A DNA stretch of 12,526 nucleotides from positions 1 through 12,526 of the forward strand of contig JAQBNV010000392.1 in assembly GCA_028288395.1 (NCBI GenBank), written 5' to 3'. The stretch is from Adhaeribacter sp. (GTDB lineage: Bacteria; Bacteroidota; Bacteroidia; Cytophagales; Hymenobacteraceae). A model generated the notes under the pieces. It did no database searches, was not told where the DNA came from, and worked only from the letters and a program-made list of their open reading frames with translations. Of the stretch, positions 6,439-12,526 are shown one piece after another. The number at the start of each line of letters is the position of its first letter. The stretch's first letter is position 1. The position numbers and the translations under genes are program-made.

Positions 6439-6957
6439 ATGACTGGTAATTTATTCTATTTCCTGGCCTTTTTAACCTTGTTTGCCGCATTGGGCGTTGT
6501 TTTCTCGAAAAATCCGGTTTACAGCATTTTGTGCCTGATCCTGACTTTCTTCTGTTTATCAGGTCATTATATATTACTCAATGCCCAGTTTGTGGCGGCT
6601 GTTAATATTATTGTGTATGCGGGTGCTATCATGGTTTTGTTCCTGTTCGTAATAATGTTTCTGAACCTAAACGCCGATACAGAGCTAGCCCAAGCTAAAC
6701 TCACCATTACAAAAGTAGCCGGGGTAATTTCAGGCGGAATGTTACTGGTAATTATGATTGCGGTATTAAAAGATGTGGATCCGGGTACGTATGATCCGGA
6801 AAATTTCGATTCCCAAATTGGCATGGTAGAAAACCTGGGCCTGCTGCTTTTTACTAAATATTTATTGCCATTTGAGCTGGCCTCGGTACTATTTTTAGTA
6901 GCCATGGTAGGTGCCGTTATGTTGGGGAAGAAGGAAACCCAGCAACGGCATTTCTAA
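6439..6957 (+). CDS. nuoJ: NADH-quinone oxidoreductase subunit J (ND6-type membrane subunit)
   Basis: This five-helix membrane subunit lies between NuoH and NuoK/N. Its third helix carries the pi-bulge that couples quinone chemistry to proton pumping. At 172 residues it is close to the usual bacterial length. The hallmark helix YAGAIMVLFLFVIMF is at 60-74, starting with Tyr60. Helices 1-2 lie within 4-46, helix 4 around 92-110, and helix 5 around 143-163 (LPFELASVLFLVAMVGAVMLGKK), after a polar loop (111-135). The spacer from nuoI is 80 nt and carries the CTAAT-type leader. A hairpin follows 11 bases after the stop, suggesting partial transcript termination or mRNA 3'-end protection here. Confidence 0.96.
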   Translation: MTGNLFYFLAFLTLFAALGVVFSKNPVYSILCLILTFFCLSGHYILLNAQFVAAVNIIVYAGAIMVLFLFVIMFLNLNADTELAQAKLTITKVAGVISGGMLLVIMIAVLKDVDPGTYDPENFDSQIGMVENLGLLLFTKYLLPFELASVLFLVAMVGAVMLGKKETQQRHF

Positions 6958-6968
6958 AACTTAAACAT

Positions 6969-6993
6969 AATGGCGACCAAATCTGTCGCCATT
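6969..6993 (+). terminator. Hairpin behind nuoJ (candidate attenuator or weak terminator)
   Basis: AATGGCGAC (6969-6977) pairs perfectly with GTCGCCATT (6985-6993) over a seven-base loop. It is followed by TGTATTT, a short interrupted T stretch. The nine-bp stem is GC-rich at its core and lies 11 bases after the nuoJ stop. This is the best internal terminator-like structure in the operon, but the imperfect T-tract suggests only partial termination. A candidate promoter follows at 7018-7049. Confidence 0.5.
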
Positions 6994-7017
6994 TGTATTT
7001 AGATAAAAGCCCGATTT

Positions 7018-7049
7018 ATTGGGTAAATAACAAAATGCCGGTAACTTTG
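7018..7049 (+). promoter_or_regulatory. Candidate Bacteroidota-type promoter for nuoK and downstream genes
   Basis: TAACTTTG (7042-7049) is a perfect match to the Bacteroidota primary-sigma -7 consensus TAnnTTTG. ATTG (7018-7021), a three-of-four match to the -33 TTTG, precedes it with a 20-nt spacer, within the usual range. Transcription would start near 7055, leaving a ~50-nt leader to the nuoK ATG at 7104. It is the only perfect -7 match I found on the + strand of the intergenic regions. The match is seen in the sequence; promoter activity is inference. Confidence 0.4.
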
Positions 7050-7103
7050 CACCGCTTTTTCCGCCCACTATTTATTATTAAAAGCTATTATAGCTAAATA
7101 AAA

Positions 7104-7433
7104 ATGAACGAAATTCCTGAGGTAATCAGAACCATTCCTTTACAACACTATCTGTTTTTCAGCAGCGCTTTATTTGTTATCGGTATTATAGGGGTTTTAA
7201 CCCGCCGCAACGCCATTATCATTTTCATGTGCATTGAGCTGATGTTAAACGCCTCTAATATACTGCTCACCGCTTTTTCGGCTTACCGCTCCGATGCCAA
7301 CGGACAGGTTTTTGTATTTTTTATTATGGCGGTAGCGGCGGCGGAAGTGTGCGTAGGGCTGGCTATTATTGTAATGATTTACCGTAACCTGCGCTCTACC
7401 GATGTTAAAATCCTGAGCAACCTCAAATGGTAG
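7104..7433 (+). CDS. nuoK: NADH-quinone oxidoreductase subunit K (ND4L-type membrane subunit)
   Basis: This three-helix membrane subunit is part of the E-channel that passes protons and charge between NuoH/J and NuoN. It has 109 residues, as usual. The two essential membrane glutamates are present: Glu45 in [10 protein letters not shown] and Glu81 in [11 protein letters not shown]. Helices span roughly 14-32, 38-60 and 69-93, with a short basic C-terminus ([17 protein letters not shown]). The leader has a small palindrome AGCTA-TTA-TAGCT (7083-7095) just before the ATG. The 146-nt spacer to nuoJ contains the hairpin and candidate promoter described separately. Confidence 0.97.
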   Translation: MNEIPEVIRTIPLQHYLFFSSALFVIGIIGVLTRRNAIIIFMCIELMLNASNILLTAFSAYRSDANGQVFVFFIMAVAAAEVCVGLAIIVMIYRNLRSTDVKILSNLKW

Positions 7434-7501
7434 CTTTTAGACGCTAGCACCAACCGCTACTATCTAAACTTTTCTTTTATAAAATATTCCTGTTCACGGA
7501 A

Positions 7502-7533
7502 AACGAACAATGATTAACGAACAACGAAACTAA
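7502..7533 (+). repeat. CGAACAA-type 32-bp leader, copy 2 (immediately before nuoL)
   Basis: 29 of 32 bases are identical to 3394-3425 before nuoG; the differences are CA/TG at positions 10-11 and T/C at position 29. The block ends three bases before the nuoL ATG, so both copies occupy the same place relative to the start codon. No Shine-Dalgarno motif is present. Confidence 0.6.
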
Positions 7534-7536
7534 AGC

Positions 7537-9486
7537 ATGCAAACAGATATTTTACCCGCCACTAATTCCGACATGGCATTGTTCTGCTTACTTATCCCGC
7601 TTTTACCTTTTCTCGGATTTATTATCTGCGGCCTCGGCAACCGCACCTTGCCCAAGGGCCTGCTTAGTTTAATTGGCTGCGGGAGCGTTCTCATCTCGTT
7701 TTTACTCTCGGTTTTCCTTTTTCTGCAGTTCGATGGGCGGCCCTACGTCGTAGATTTATTTGATTGGATAAATGTGGGCAGTCTGCACATCCCGTTCTCC
7801 TTTATGATCGATCAGTTATCGTTGATTATGCTGCTGCTGGTAACGGGCGTTGGATTTGTTATTCATGTATATTCGGCCGGTTACATGAGTCACGATACTG
7901 GTTTTGGTAAGTTCTTCTCTTTCTTGAACCTTTTTATTTTCTCGATGCTACTGCTCGTAATGGGGTCTAACTACGTGATGATGTTTATTGGCTGGGAAGG
8001 TGTGGGTTTATGTTCTTACCTGCTGATTGGTTTCTGGAATAAGAATACGCCTTACAACAACGCCGCCAAAAAAGCTTTTATCGTAAACCGCATCGGTGAC
8101 TTAGGCTTTCTATTAGGCATATTTTTAATATTTATTACCTTCGGTAGTGTTACTTACGCCGATATTTTCCAGCAGGCCGGCCAACTGCACGAAGTAAACC
8201 AACCGGTTATCGTAGCCATTACCATGCTATTGTTTGTGGGTGCCATGGGTAAAAGCGCCCAGTTACCTTTATACACCTGGCTGCCCGATGCGATGGCTGG
8301 CCCCACTCCTGTTTCGGCCCTGATTCATGCGGCTACCATGGTTACCGCCGGTATTTACATGGTGGTACGGTCAAACGTACTATATACCCTGGCACCTACT
8401 ACCCTCGATTTTATAGCCATAATTGGTTTGGCAACGGCGGTTTTCGCCGCTACTATAGGTTTGTTTCAGAACGACATAAAAAAAGTATTGGCTTATTCTA
8501 CGGTAAGTCAGTTAGGTTATATGTTTCTGGCCCTGGGCGTAATGGCCTATACCTCCTCTATGTTCCACGTGCTTACCCACGCATTCTTTAAAGCATTATT
8601 GTTCCTGGGTGCGGGTAGTGTTATTCATGCCATGAGTGGTGAACAGGATCTCCGTTGCATGGGCGGTCTCCGGAAATATTTACCGGTTACGTTTATTACC
8701 TTCTTAATCGGTACACTGGCTATTTCGGGTATTCCGCCATTTGCCGGTTTCTTCTCCAAAGACGAATTATTGGCCCAGGTATATGAGCACAGCAAAATCA
8801 TGTGGGCTTTTGGTTTGTTAACTTCTTTCATGACGGCCTTTTACATGTTCCGCCTGTTGTTCCTGACTTTCTTTGGCACGTTCCGGGGCACCGAAGACCA
8901 GCGCCATCACCTGCACGAATCGCCGGCCAGCATGACTATTCCGCTCATTATCCTGGCAATACTTTCTACCATTGGTGGATTTATGGGCCTGCCGGCGGTA
9001 TTCAGCGAAAATCATATTTTATCTAATTTCTTAAGCCCGATATTTGGCTATGCCCGCCAGGCAGTACCTTCGGCTTTTGAAGCGGCGCATCTGGATCATG
9101 GCACCGAATATATGCTGATGGCCATTTCGGTAGCCGTAGCGGTCGTAGCCATTATTATAGCCTACCTCACTTATGTAAGCAAAAAAGCCGTTCCGGCCGA
9201 CGAAAACACCGCCTTATCGCCGCTGCACAACCTGGTTTACCATAAATATTACATCGACGAAATTTATGATGCCCTGTTTGTACGCCCGGTGATGTGGCTT
9301 TCCACAGGTTTGCACCGCTTTGTAGAAAAAGGGCTGGTAGACCCGATTGTAAATGGCTTTGGCAAGGGTGTTATTCTGGGAGGGCGTAACCTGCGCTTCC
9401 TGCAAACCGGCGCCATTGGCTTTTATCTTTTTGCCATGGTACTCAGCATTGCCCTGATTCTATTCCTGAACTTTATTATTAGATAA
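7537..9486 (+). CDS. nuoL: NADH-quinone oxidoreductase subunit L (distal antiporter-like proton pump)
   Basis: This ND5-type subunit lies at the far end of the membrane arm. It pumps protons and sends a long lateral helix back along NuoM and NuoN. It has 649 residues, a little longer than E. coli NuoL (613). Key residues are Glu154 in GWEGVGLCSYLLIGFW (152-167), Lys239 in MGKSAQLPLYTWLPDAM (237-253), His264 in ALIHAATM, His348 and Lys352 in LTHAFFKALLF, and Lys408/Asp409 in FFSKDELL. The C-terminal part shows a helix around 526-546, then the amphipathic lateral segment (about 565-622, YYIDEIYDALFVRP onwards) and a final anchor helix (about 625-647). The ATG at 7537 is used; Met13 is a possible alternative but leaves out only a short tail. 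Coding is continuous with no frameshift. Confidence 0.97.
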   Translation: MQTDILPATNSDMALFCLLIPLLPFLGFIICGLGNRTLPKGLLSLIGCGSVLISFLLSVFLFLQFDGRPYVVDLFDWINVGSLHIPFSFMIDQLSLIMLLLVTGVGFVIHVYSAGYMSHDTGFGKFFSFLNLFIFSMLLLVMGSNYVMMFIGWEGVGLCSYLLIGFWNKNTPYNNAAKKAFIVNRIGDLGFLLGIFLIFITFGSVTYADIFQQAGQLHEVNQPVIVAITMLLFVGAMGKSAQLPLYTWLPDAMAGPTPVSALIHAATMVTAGIYMVVRSNVLYTLAPTTLDFIAIIGLATAVFAATIGLFQNDIKKVLAYSTVSQLGYMFLALGVMAYTSSMFHVLTHAFFKALLFLGAGSVIHAMSGEQDLRCMGGLRKYLPVTFITFLIGTLAISGIPPFAGFFSKDELLAQVYEHSKIMWAFGLLTSFMTAFYMFRLLFLTFFGTFRGTEDQRHHLHESPASMTIPLIILAILSTIGGFMGLPAVFSENHILSNFLSPIFGYARQAVPSAFEAAHLDHGTEYMLMAISVAVAVVAIIIAYLTYVSKKAVPADENTALSPLHNLVYHKYYIDEIYDALFVRPVMWLSTGLHRFVEKGLVDPIVNGFGKGVILGGRNLRFLQTGAIGFYLFAMVLSIALILFLNFIIR

Positions 9487-9499
9487 GTAAACCCCCAAC

Positions 9500-10948
9500 A
9501 TGATTACAGCCTTATTACTCTTCTGGCCGGCCCTGGCTGGTTTGCTGGTTCTGTTCATAAAAGGTCAGAACGCCAAGCGAGTGGCATTTGGAGCAGCCGT
9601 TGTAGAATTTATTCTGGTCTTGTTTGCTTTGCTGCAATATGAGCCCAATGCTTACGTGCAGTTTACTTTTTTCCGGACCTGGATTGAAAACTTCGGGATT
9701 AATTTTGCTATTGGGATGGATGGTATCAGCCTCTTGCTGGTTTTCCTGACTACCTTCCTGGTGCCCCTAATTATTCTTTCTTCTTTCCCGCACTCCTATA
9801 AAAACCCGAACGTTTTCTACGCCTTAATCCTGTTTATGCAAACGGGCCTGATTGGCGTATTTACCTCATTTGATGCCTTCCTGTTTTATTTCTTCTGGGA
9901 AGTGGCCCTGATTCCAATATATTTTATTGCAGCTATCTGGGGAGGCGAACGCCGCATTCCGATTACCTTTAAATTTTTTATCTATACCATTGCTGGCTCG
10001 TTGTTTATGCTGGTAGGTTTTATTTACCTGTATTTCCAGACGCCCGGTACGCATACTTCCGATATAAATGCTTTTTACCAGTTAAACTTAGATACTGCGC
10101 AGCAAAGCTGGATTTTCTGGTTCTTATTTATCGCTTTTGCCATTAAGATGCCGGTTTTCCCGTTCCATACCTGGCAACCTGATACGTACACCGAATCGCC
10201 TACCCAAGCCTCCATGCTTTTATCGGGCATTATGCTTAAGATGGGTATTTATGGCGTTATCCGCTGGTTATTGCCGATTGTACCGCAGGGCGTAAGTCAG
10301 TGGGATGAAGTGGTGCTGGTGCTTTCCATTATTGGGATCGTGTACGGTTCGATAATCGCCATCCGGCAGCGCGACCTCAAACGCTTAGTTGCTTACTCTT
10401 CTATTGCCCACGTGGGCTTGATTGCGGCCGGTATTTTTTCTTTAACCGAACACGGCCTGCAGGGCGGCATGATCCAGATGCTGAGCCACGGTATTAACGT
10501 AGTGGGTTTATTCTTTATTATCGATATTATTTACCGTCGCACCAACACCCGCAACATCAAAGACCTGGGAGGTATCACCCAAACCACCCCGGTACTTTCT
10601 GTCTTCTTTATGATTTTATTGCTGGGTACTGTTGCCCTGCCGCTTACCAACGGGTTTGTGGGCGAATTCCTGTTGCTTTCCGGCGTTTTCCAATATAGCA
10701 GTTGGATGGGGGCCGTAGCCGGATTAACGATTATTCTGGCGGCAGTTTACTTGCTGCGTATGTTCCAGGGCGTTATGTTCGGCGAGCAAAACGCCACTAC
10801 TGCTAACTTCAAAGATTTAACGGGGCTCGAAACAGCCGTTCTGGTACCGCTGATAATTATGGTTTTCTGGATAGGCTTGCATCCCAATACGTTCCTGAGC
10901 CTGACCGAACCGGCCATTGGCCATTTATTAGGCATTATAAATAGATAG
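9500..10948 (+). CDS. nuoM: NADH-quinone oxidoreductase subunit M (antiporter-like proton pump)
   Basis: This ND4-type proton-pumping subunit sits between NuoL and NuoN. It has 482 residues. The conserved charged chain is intact: Glu134 in FFWEVALIPIYF, Lys216 in FAIKMPVFPFHTWQPDTYTE (213-232), Lys247 in GIMLKMGIYG, His330 in MLSHGINVVGLFF and Glu389 in NGFVGEFLLL. The discontinuous-helix segment after Lys216 (FPFHTWQPDTYTESPTQAS) is typical. About fourteen hydrophobic helices are visible. It starts 13 bases after the nuoL stop, one of only two tight junctions in this operon, so nuoL and nuoM are clearly co-transcribed. The 82-nt spacer that follows contains a strong hairpin repeat. Confidence 0.97.
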   Translation: MITALLLFWPALAGLLVLFIKGQNAKRVAFGAAVVEFILVLFALLQYEPNAYVQFTFFRTWIENFGINFAIGMDGISLLLVFLTTFLVPLIILSSFPHSYKNPNVFYALILFMQTGLIGVFTSFDAFLFYFFWEVALIPIYFIAAIWGGERRIPITFKFFIYTIAGSLFMLVGFIYLYFQTPGTHTSDINAFYQLNLDTAQQSWIFWFLFIAFAIKMPVFPFHTWQPDTYTESPTQASMLLSGIMLKMGIYGVIRWLLPIVPQGVSQWDEVVLVLSIIGIVYGSIIAIRQRDLKRLVAYSSIAHVGLIAAGIFSLTEHGLQGGMIQMLSHGINVVGLFFIIDIIYRRTNTRNIKDLGGITQTTPVLSVFFMILLLGTVALPLTNGFVGEFLLLSGVFQYSSWMGAVAGLTIILAAVYLLRMFQGVMFGEQNATTANFKDLTGLETAVLVPLIIMVFWIGLHPNTFLSLTEPAIGHLLGIINR

Positions 10949-10958
10949 TTCGAATTTC

Positions 10959-11006
10959 CGATGTTCGATTATTCGATTTCAAAATGGACCGAATAATCGA
11001 ACATTG
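10959..11006. repeat. ATGTTCGATT hairpin repeat, copy 2 (nuoM-nuoN spacer)
   Basis: ATGTTCGATTATTCG (10961-10975) is the exact reverse complement of CGAATAATCGAACAT (10990-11004), a perfect 15-bp stem with a 14-nt loop. One G-T and one C-G pair extend it outward (10960/11005 and 10959/11006). The 5' arm shares 17 of 18 bases with copy 1 (3269-3286). The 3' side continues into A-rich sequence (GAATATCTAAAAATC), not a T-run, so termination is unlikely. In the transcript it forms a hairpin ending 24 nt before the nuoN ATG, which could affect mRNA stability or nuoN translation. Confidence 0.75.
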
Positions 11007-11030
11007 AATATCTAAAAATCTAATAAGAAT

Positions 11031-12413
11031 ATGAATTCAATATTATTACTTACTTCTTTTGGTATTCTGAACCTGTTTATCGGGTTTGGCAAATCCAAGA
11101 AAATAATTATGCCATTGGTGCTGTTGTTCCTGGCAATTGTTTTTGTGGTAAACCTGACTGGTTGGAACGATACCCAGGTTTATTTCGAGCGGATGCTGAC
11201 CATCGACAATTTTGCGGTAGCCTTTACCGGCGTGGTGGTTTTAACTACTATCCTGATTTTACCTTTCGCGCAACGTTACATCGACCTGCAAGACGAGAAC
11301 CTGGCAGAATATTTTTCGCTACTGTTATTTTCGCTAGTGGGTGCCATTATGATGGTGGCTTACGAGAACCTGCTGATGCTTTTTGTAGGAATCGAAATAT
11401 TATCCATCAGCATGTACATCCTGGCGGGCAGCGATAAAAAGAACCTGAAATCGAACGAAGCCGGGCTCAAATATTTTTTGATGGGTTCTTTTGCTACCGG
11501 CATTCTACTCTTTGGCATCGTATTGATTTACGGCGCCACCGGCACTTTCTTCATTTCAGAAATTGGTGCCGCTACCGTAGCTCAAAGTACCGACGAATTA
11601 ACTTCGCCGCTCCTGGGTATGGGCTTACTATTTACCTTAATCGGCATTTCTTTTAAAATATCGGTTGCTCCTTTCCACTTCTGGACACCAGACGTTTACG
11701 AAGGCACGCCTACTTTCTTTATGGCTTTTATGTCTACGGTTGTGAAAGTGGCCGGCTTTGGCGGATTCTATAAACTAATGTCGGTTTCTTTTGCCAGCGC
11801 GCAGGACATCTGGTTCCCAACCCTGATTGCCATGACCGTGATTACGCTTATAATTGGTAATATTGGCGCGGTAGCTCAGAATAGTTTCAAGCGGATGATG
11901 GCTTACTCCAGTATTTCGCACGCTGGTTATTTAATGATTGCCCTGCTTTCTTTTAACGACCGTTCCGAAAATGCCATCTTCTTCTACTCCCTGGCTTATT
12001 CGATATCTACCGTGGCGGCCCTTGGTATCCTGAAACTGGTAGCCGACCAGCGGGATGATGTATCGTATAACGCCTTTAACGGCCTGGGCCGTACCAACCC
12101 CTTACTAGCAGCGGTCATGACTATCTCCATGTGTTCGCTGGCGGGTTTTCCCTTGACGGGTGGCTTTTTTGGTAAATTATTTATTTTTAGCGCGGCTTTG
12201 GACCAGGAATTATTGTGGCTGGTAGTAGTGGCTACTATAATGGCAGCAGTTGGTTTCTATTATTATTTCCGGGTAATTATTGCCATGTACATGCGCGAAC
12301 CCAGCGGCGACCGCGTACAGGTAAGCCCTATAGCTTCTTTTGCTTTGATTTTTATGGCCGTACTTACCTTTGTGCTGGGGATTGTGCCTGGTTTACTCAG
12401 CAACATTTTGTAA
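11031..12413 (+). CDS. nuoN: NADH-quinone oxidoreductase subunit N (antiporter-like proton pump)
   Basis: This ND2-type subunit is the antiporter-like pump nearest NuoK and is the last gene of the operon. It has 460 residues, slightly short of E. coli NuoN (485). Conserved residues are Glu122 in LFVGIEILSISMYILAG (117-133), Lys209 in SFKISVAPFHFWTPDVYEG (207-225), Lys239 in TVVKVAGFGG and Lys382 in GFFGKLFIFSAAL. The block SFKRMMAYSSISHAGYLMIA (285-304) matches the family. The ATG at 11031 follows an A-rich leader (TAATAAGAAT) behind the hairpin repeat. About thirteen to fourteen hydrophobic helices are visible. The gene is followed 14 bases later by a strong terminator, which marks the operon end. 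Confidence 0.97.
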   Translation: MNSILLLTSFGILNLFIGFGKSKKIIMPLVLLFLAIVFVVNLTGWNDTQVYFERMLTIDNFAVAFTGVVVLTTILILPFAQRYIDLQDENLAEYFSLLLFSLVGAIMMVAYENLLMLFVGIEILSISMYILAGSDKKNLKSNEAGLKYFLMGSFATGILLFGIVLIYGATGTFFISEIGAATVAQSTDELTSPLLGMGLLFTLIGISFKISVAPFHFWTPDVYEGTPTFFMAFMSTVVKVAGFGGFYKLMSVSFASAQDIWFPTLIAMTVITLIIGNIGAVAQNSFKRMMAYSSISHAGYLMIALLSFNDRSENAIFFYSLAYSISTVAALGILKLVADQRDDVSYNAFNGLGRTNPLLAAVMTISMCSLAGFPLTGGFFGKLFIFSAALDQELLWLVVVATIMAAVGFYYYFRVIIAMYMREPSGDRVQVSPIASFALIFMAVLTFVLGIVPGLLSNIL

Positions 12414-12427
12414 TTTAATATATTTAT

Positions 12428-12470
12428 AAAAAGAAAGGCGGGTGAAAAAATTCACCCGCCTTTCTTTTTT
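12428..12470. terminator. Strong bidirectional intrinsic terminator after nuoN
   Basis: A perfect 19-bp stem, 12428-12446 paired with 12451-12469, closes on an AAAA loop. The GC-rich core GGCGGGTG pairs with CACCCGCC. The stem base is A-rich on the left and T-rich on the right (TTTCTTTTTT, 12461-12470), giving a U-tract in + strand RNA. The mirrored A-run (12428-12436) gives a U-tract on the - strand, so it can work in both directions. This fits a shared terminator for convergent genes. Confidence 0.93.
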
Positions 12471-12473
12471 GGC

Positions 12474-12526
12474 CTACCTGCCATTAGAATTTATACCAAA
12501 TCGCATGAACAAGGTGCCATACTGCA
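12474..12526 (-). CDS. Possible 3' end of a convergent gene (partial, unidentified)
   Basis: On the minus strand the frame entering from the window edge reads QYGTLFMRFGINSNGR and stops with TAG at 12474-12476, four bases beyond the bidirectional terminator. A gene ending here would explain the symmetric terminator. The alternating hydrophobic/polar pattern would suit the last beta strand of an outer-membrane or beta-sheet protein, but sixteen residues cannot identify a family. Another minus frame (AVWHLVHAIWYKF, stop at 12484-12486) is an alternative. The evidence is context plus one short open frame. Confidence 0.3.
   Translation of the reverse strand, partial: QYGTLFMRFGINSNGR

Overview
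The window holds the larger, downstream part of a complex I (proton-pumping NADH:quinone oxidoreductase, NDH-1) operon. All genes lie on the + strand in the order nuoD (5' end missing), nuoE, nuoF, nuoG, nuoH, nuoI, nuoJ, nuoK, nuoL, nuoM, nuoN. Behind nuoN comes a very strong stem-loop terminator, and the last ~55 bp may be the 3' end of a convergent minus-strand gene. nuoA, nuoB and nuoC are presumably just upstream of base 1.

The likely source is a member of the Bacteroidota, probably order Cytophagales (Hymenobacteraceae-like). This is inferred from four things: a compact 330-residue NuoG that lacks the large molybdopterin-oxidoreductase domain, NuoD/NuoH/NuoI sequences of the type I associate with that phylum, A-rich leaders with essentially no Shine-Dalgarno motifs, and one perfect match to the Bacteroidota -7 promoter consensus TAnnTTTG. 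The genus cannot be fixed without a database search.

Layout. 1-1157: nuoD (quinone-site subunit). 1313-4418: nuoE, nuoF, nuoG, the NADH-dehydrogenase module (FMN and Fe-S clusters N1a, N3, N1b, N5, N4). 4425-5510: nuoH, the membrane subunit that docks the peripheral arm. 5511-5830: a gene-free, very AT-rich gap. 5831-6358: nuoI (N6a/N6b). 6439-7433: nuoJ and nuoK. 7537-12413: nuoL, nuoM, nuoN, the three antiporter-like proton-pumping subunits. 12428-12470: terminator. Electrons pass from NADH through FMN in NuoF and the Fe-S chain in NuoE/F/G/I (and NuoB, outside the window) to quinone at NuoD/NuoH. The resulting conformational and electrostatic wave drives proton transfer through NuoJ/K/L/M/N. 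All Fe-S ligands and key membrane charged residues that I checked are present, so the complex should be functional and NADH-oxidising.

The genes themselves are conventional; I see no new enzymatic system. The unusual layer is between them. Apart from G-H (6 nt) and L-M (13 nt), neighbours are 80-320 nt apart, which is loose for one operon. The gaps hold small recurring elements: a hairpin repeat built on ATGTTCGATT (nuoF-nuoG and nuoM-nuoN), a 32-bp CGAACAA-type leader at the starts of nuoG and nuoL, a CTAATTACTAA-type leader before nuoF and nuoJ with a partial inverted copy after nuoD, a perfect 12-bp palindrome between nuoD and nuoE, and a hairpin followed by a candidate promoter between nuoJ and nuoK.
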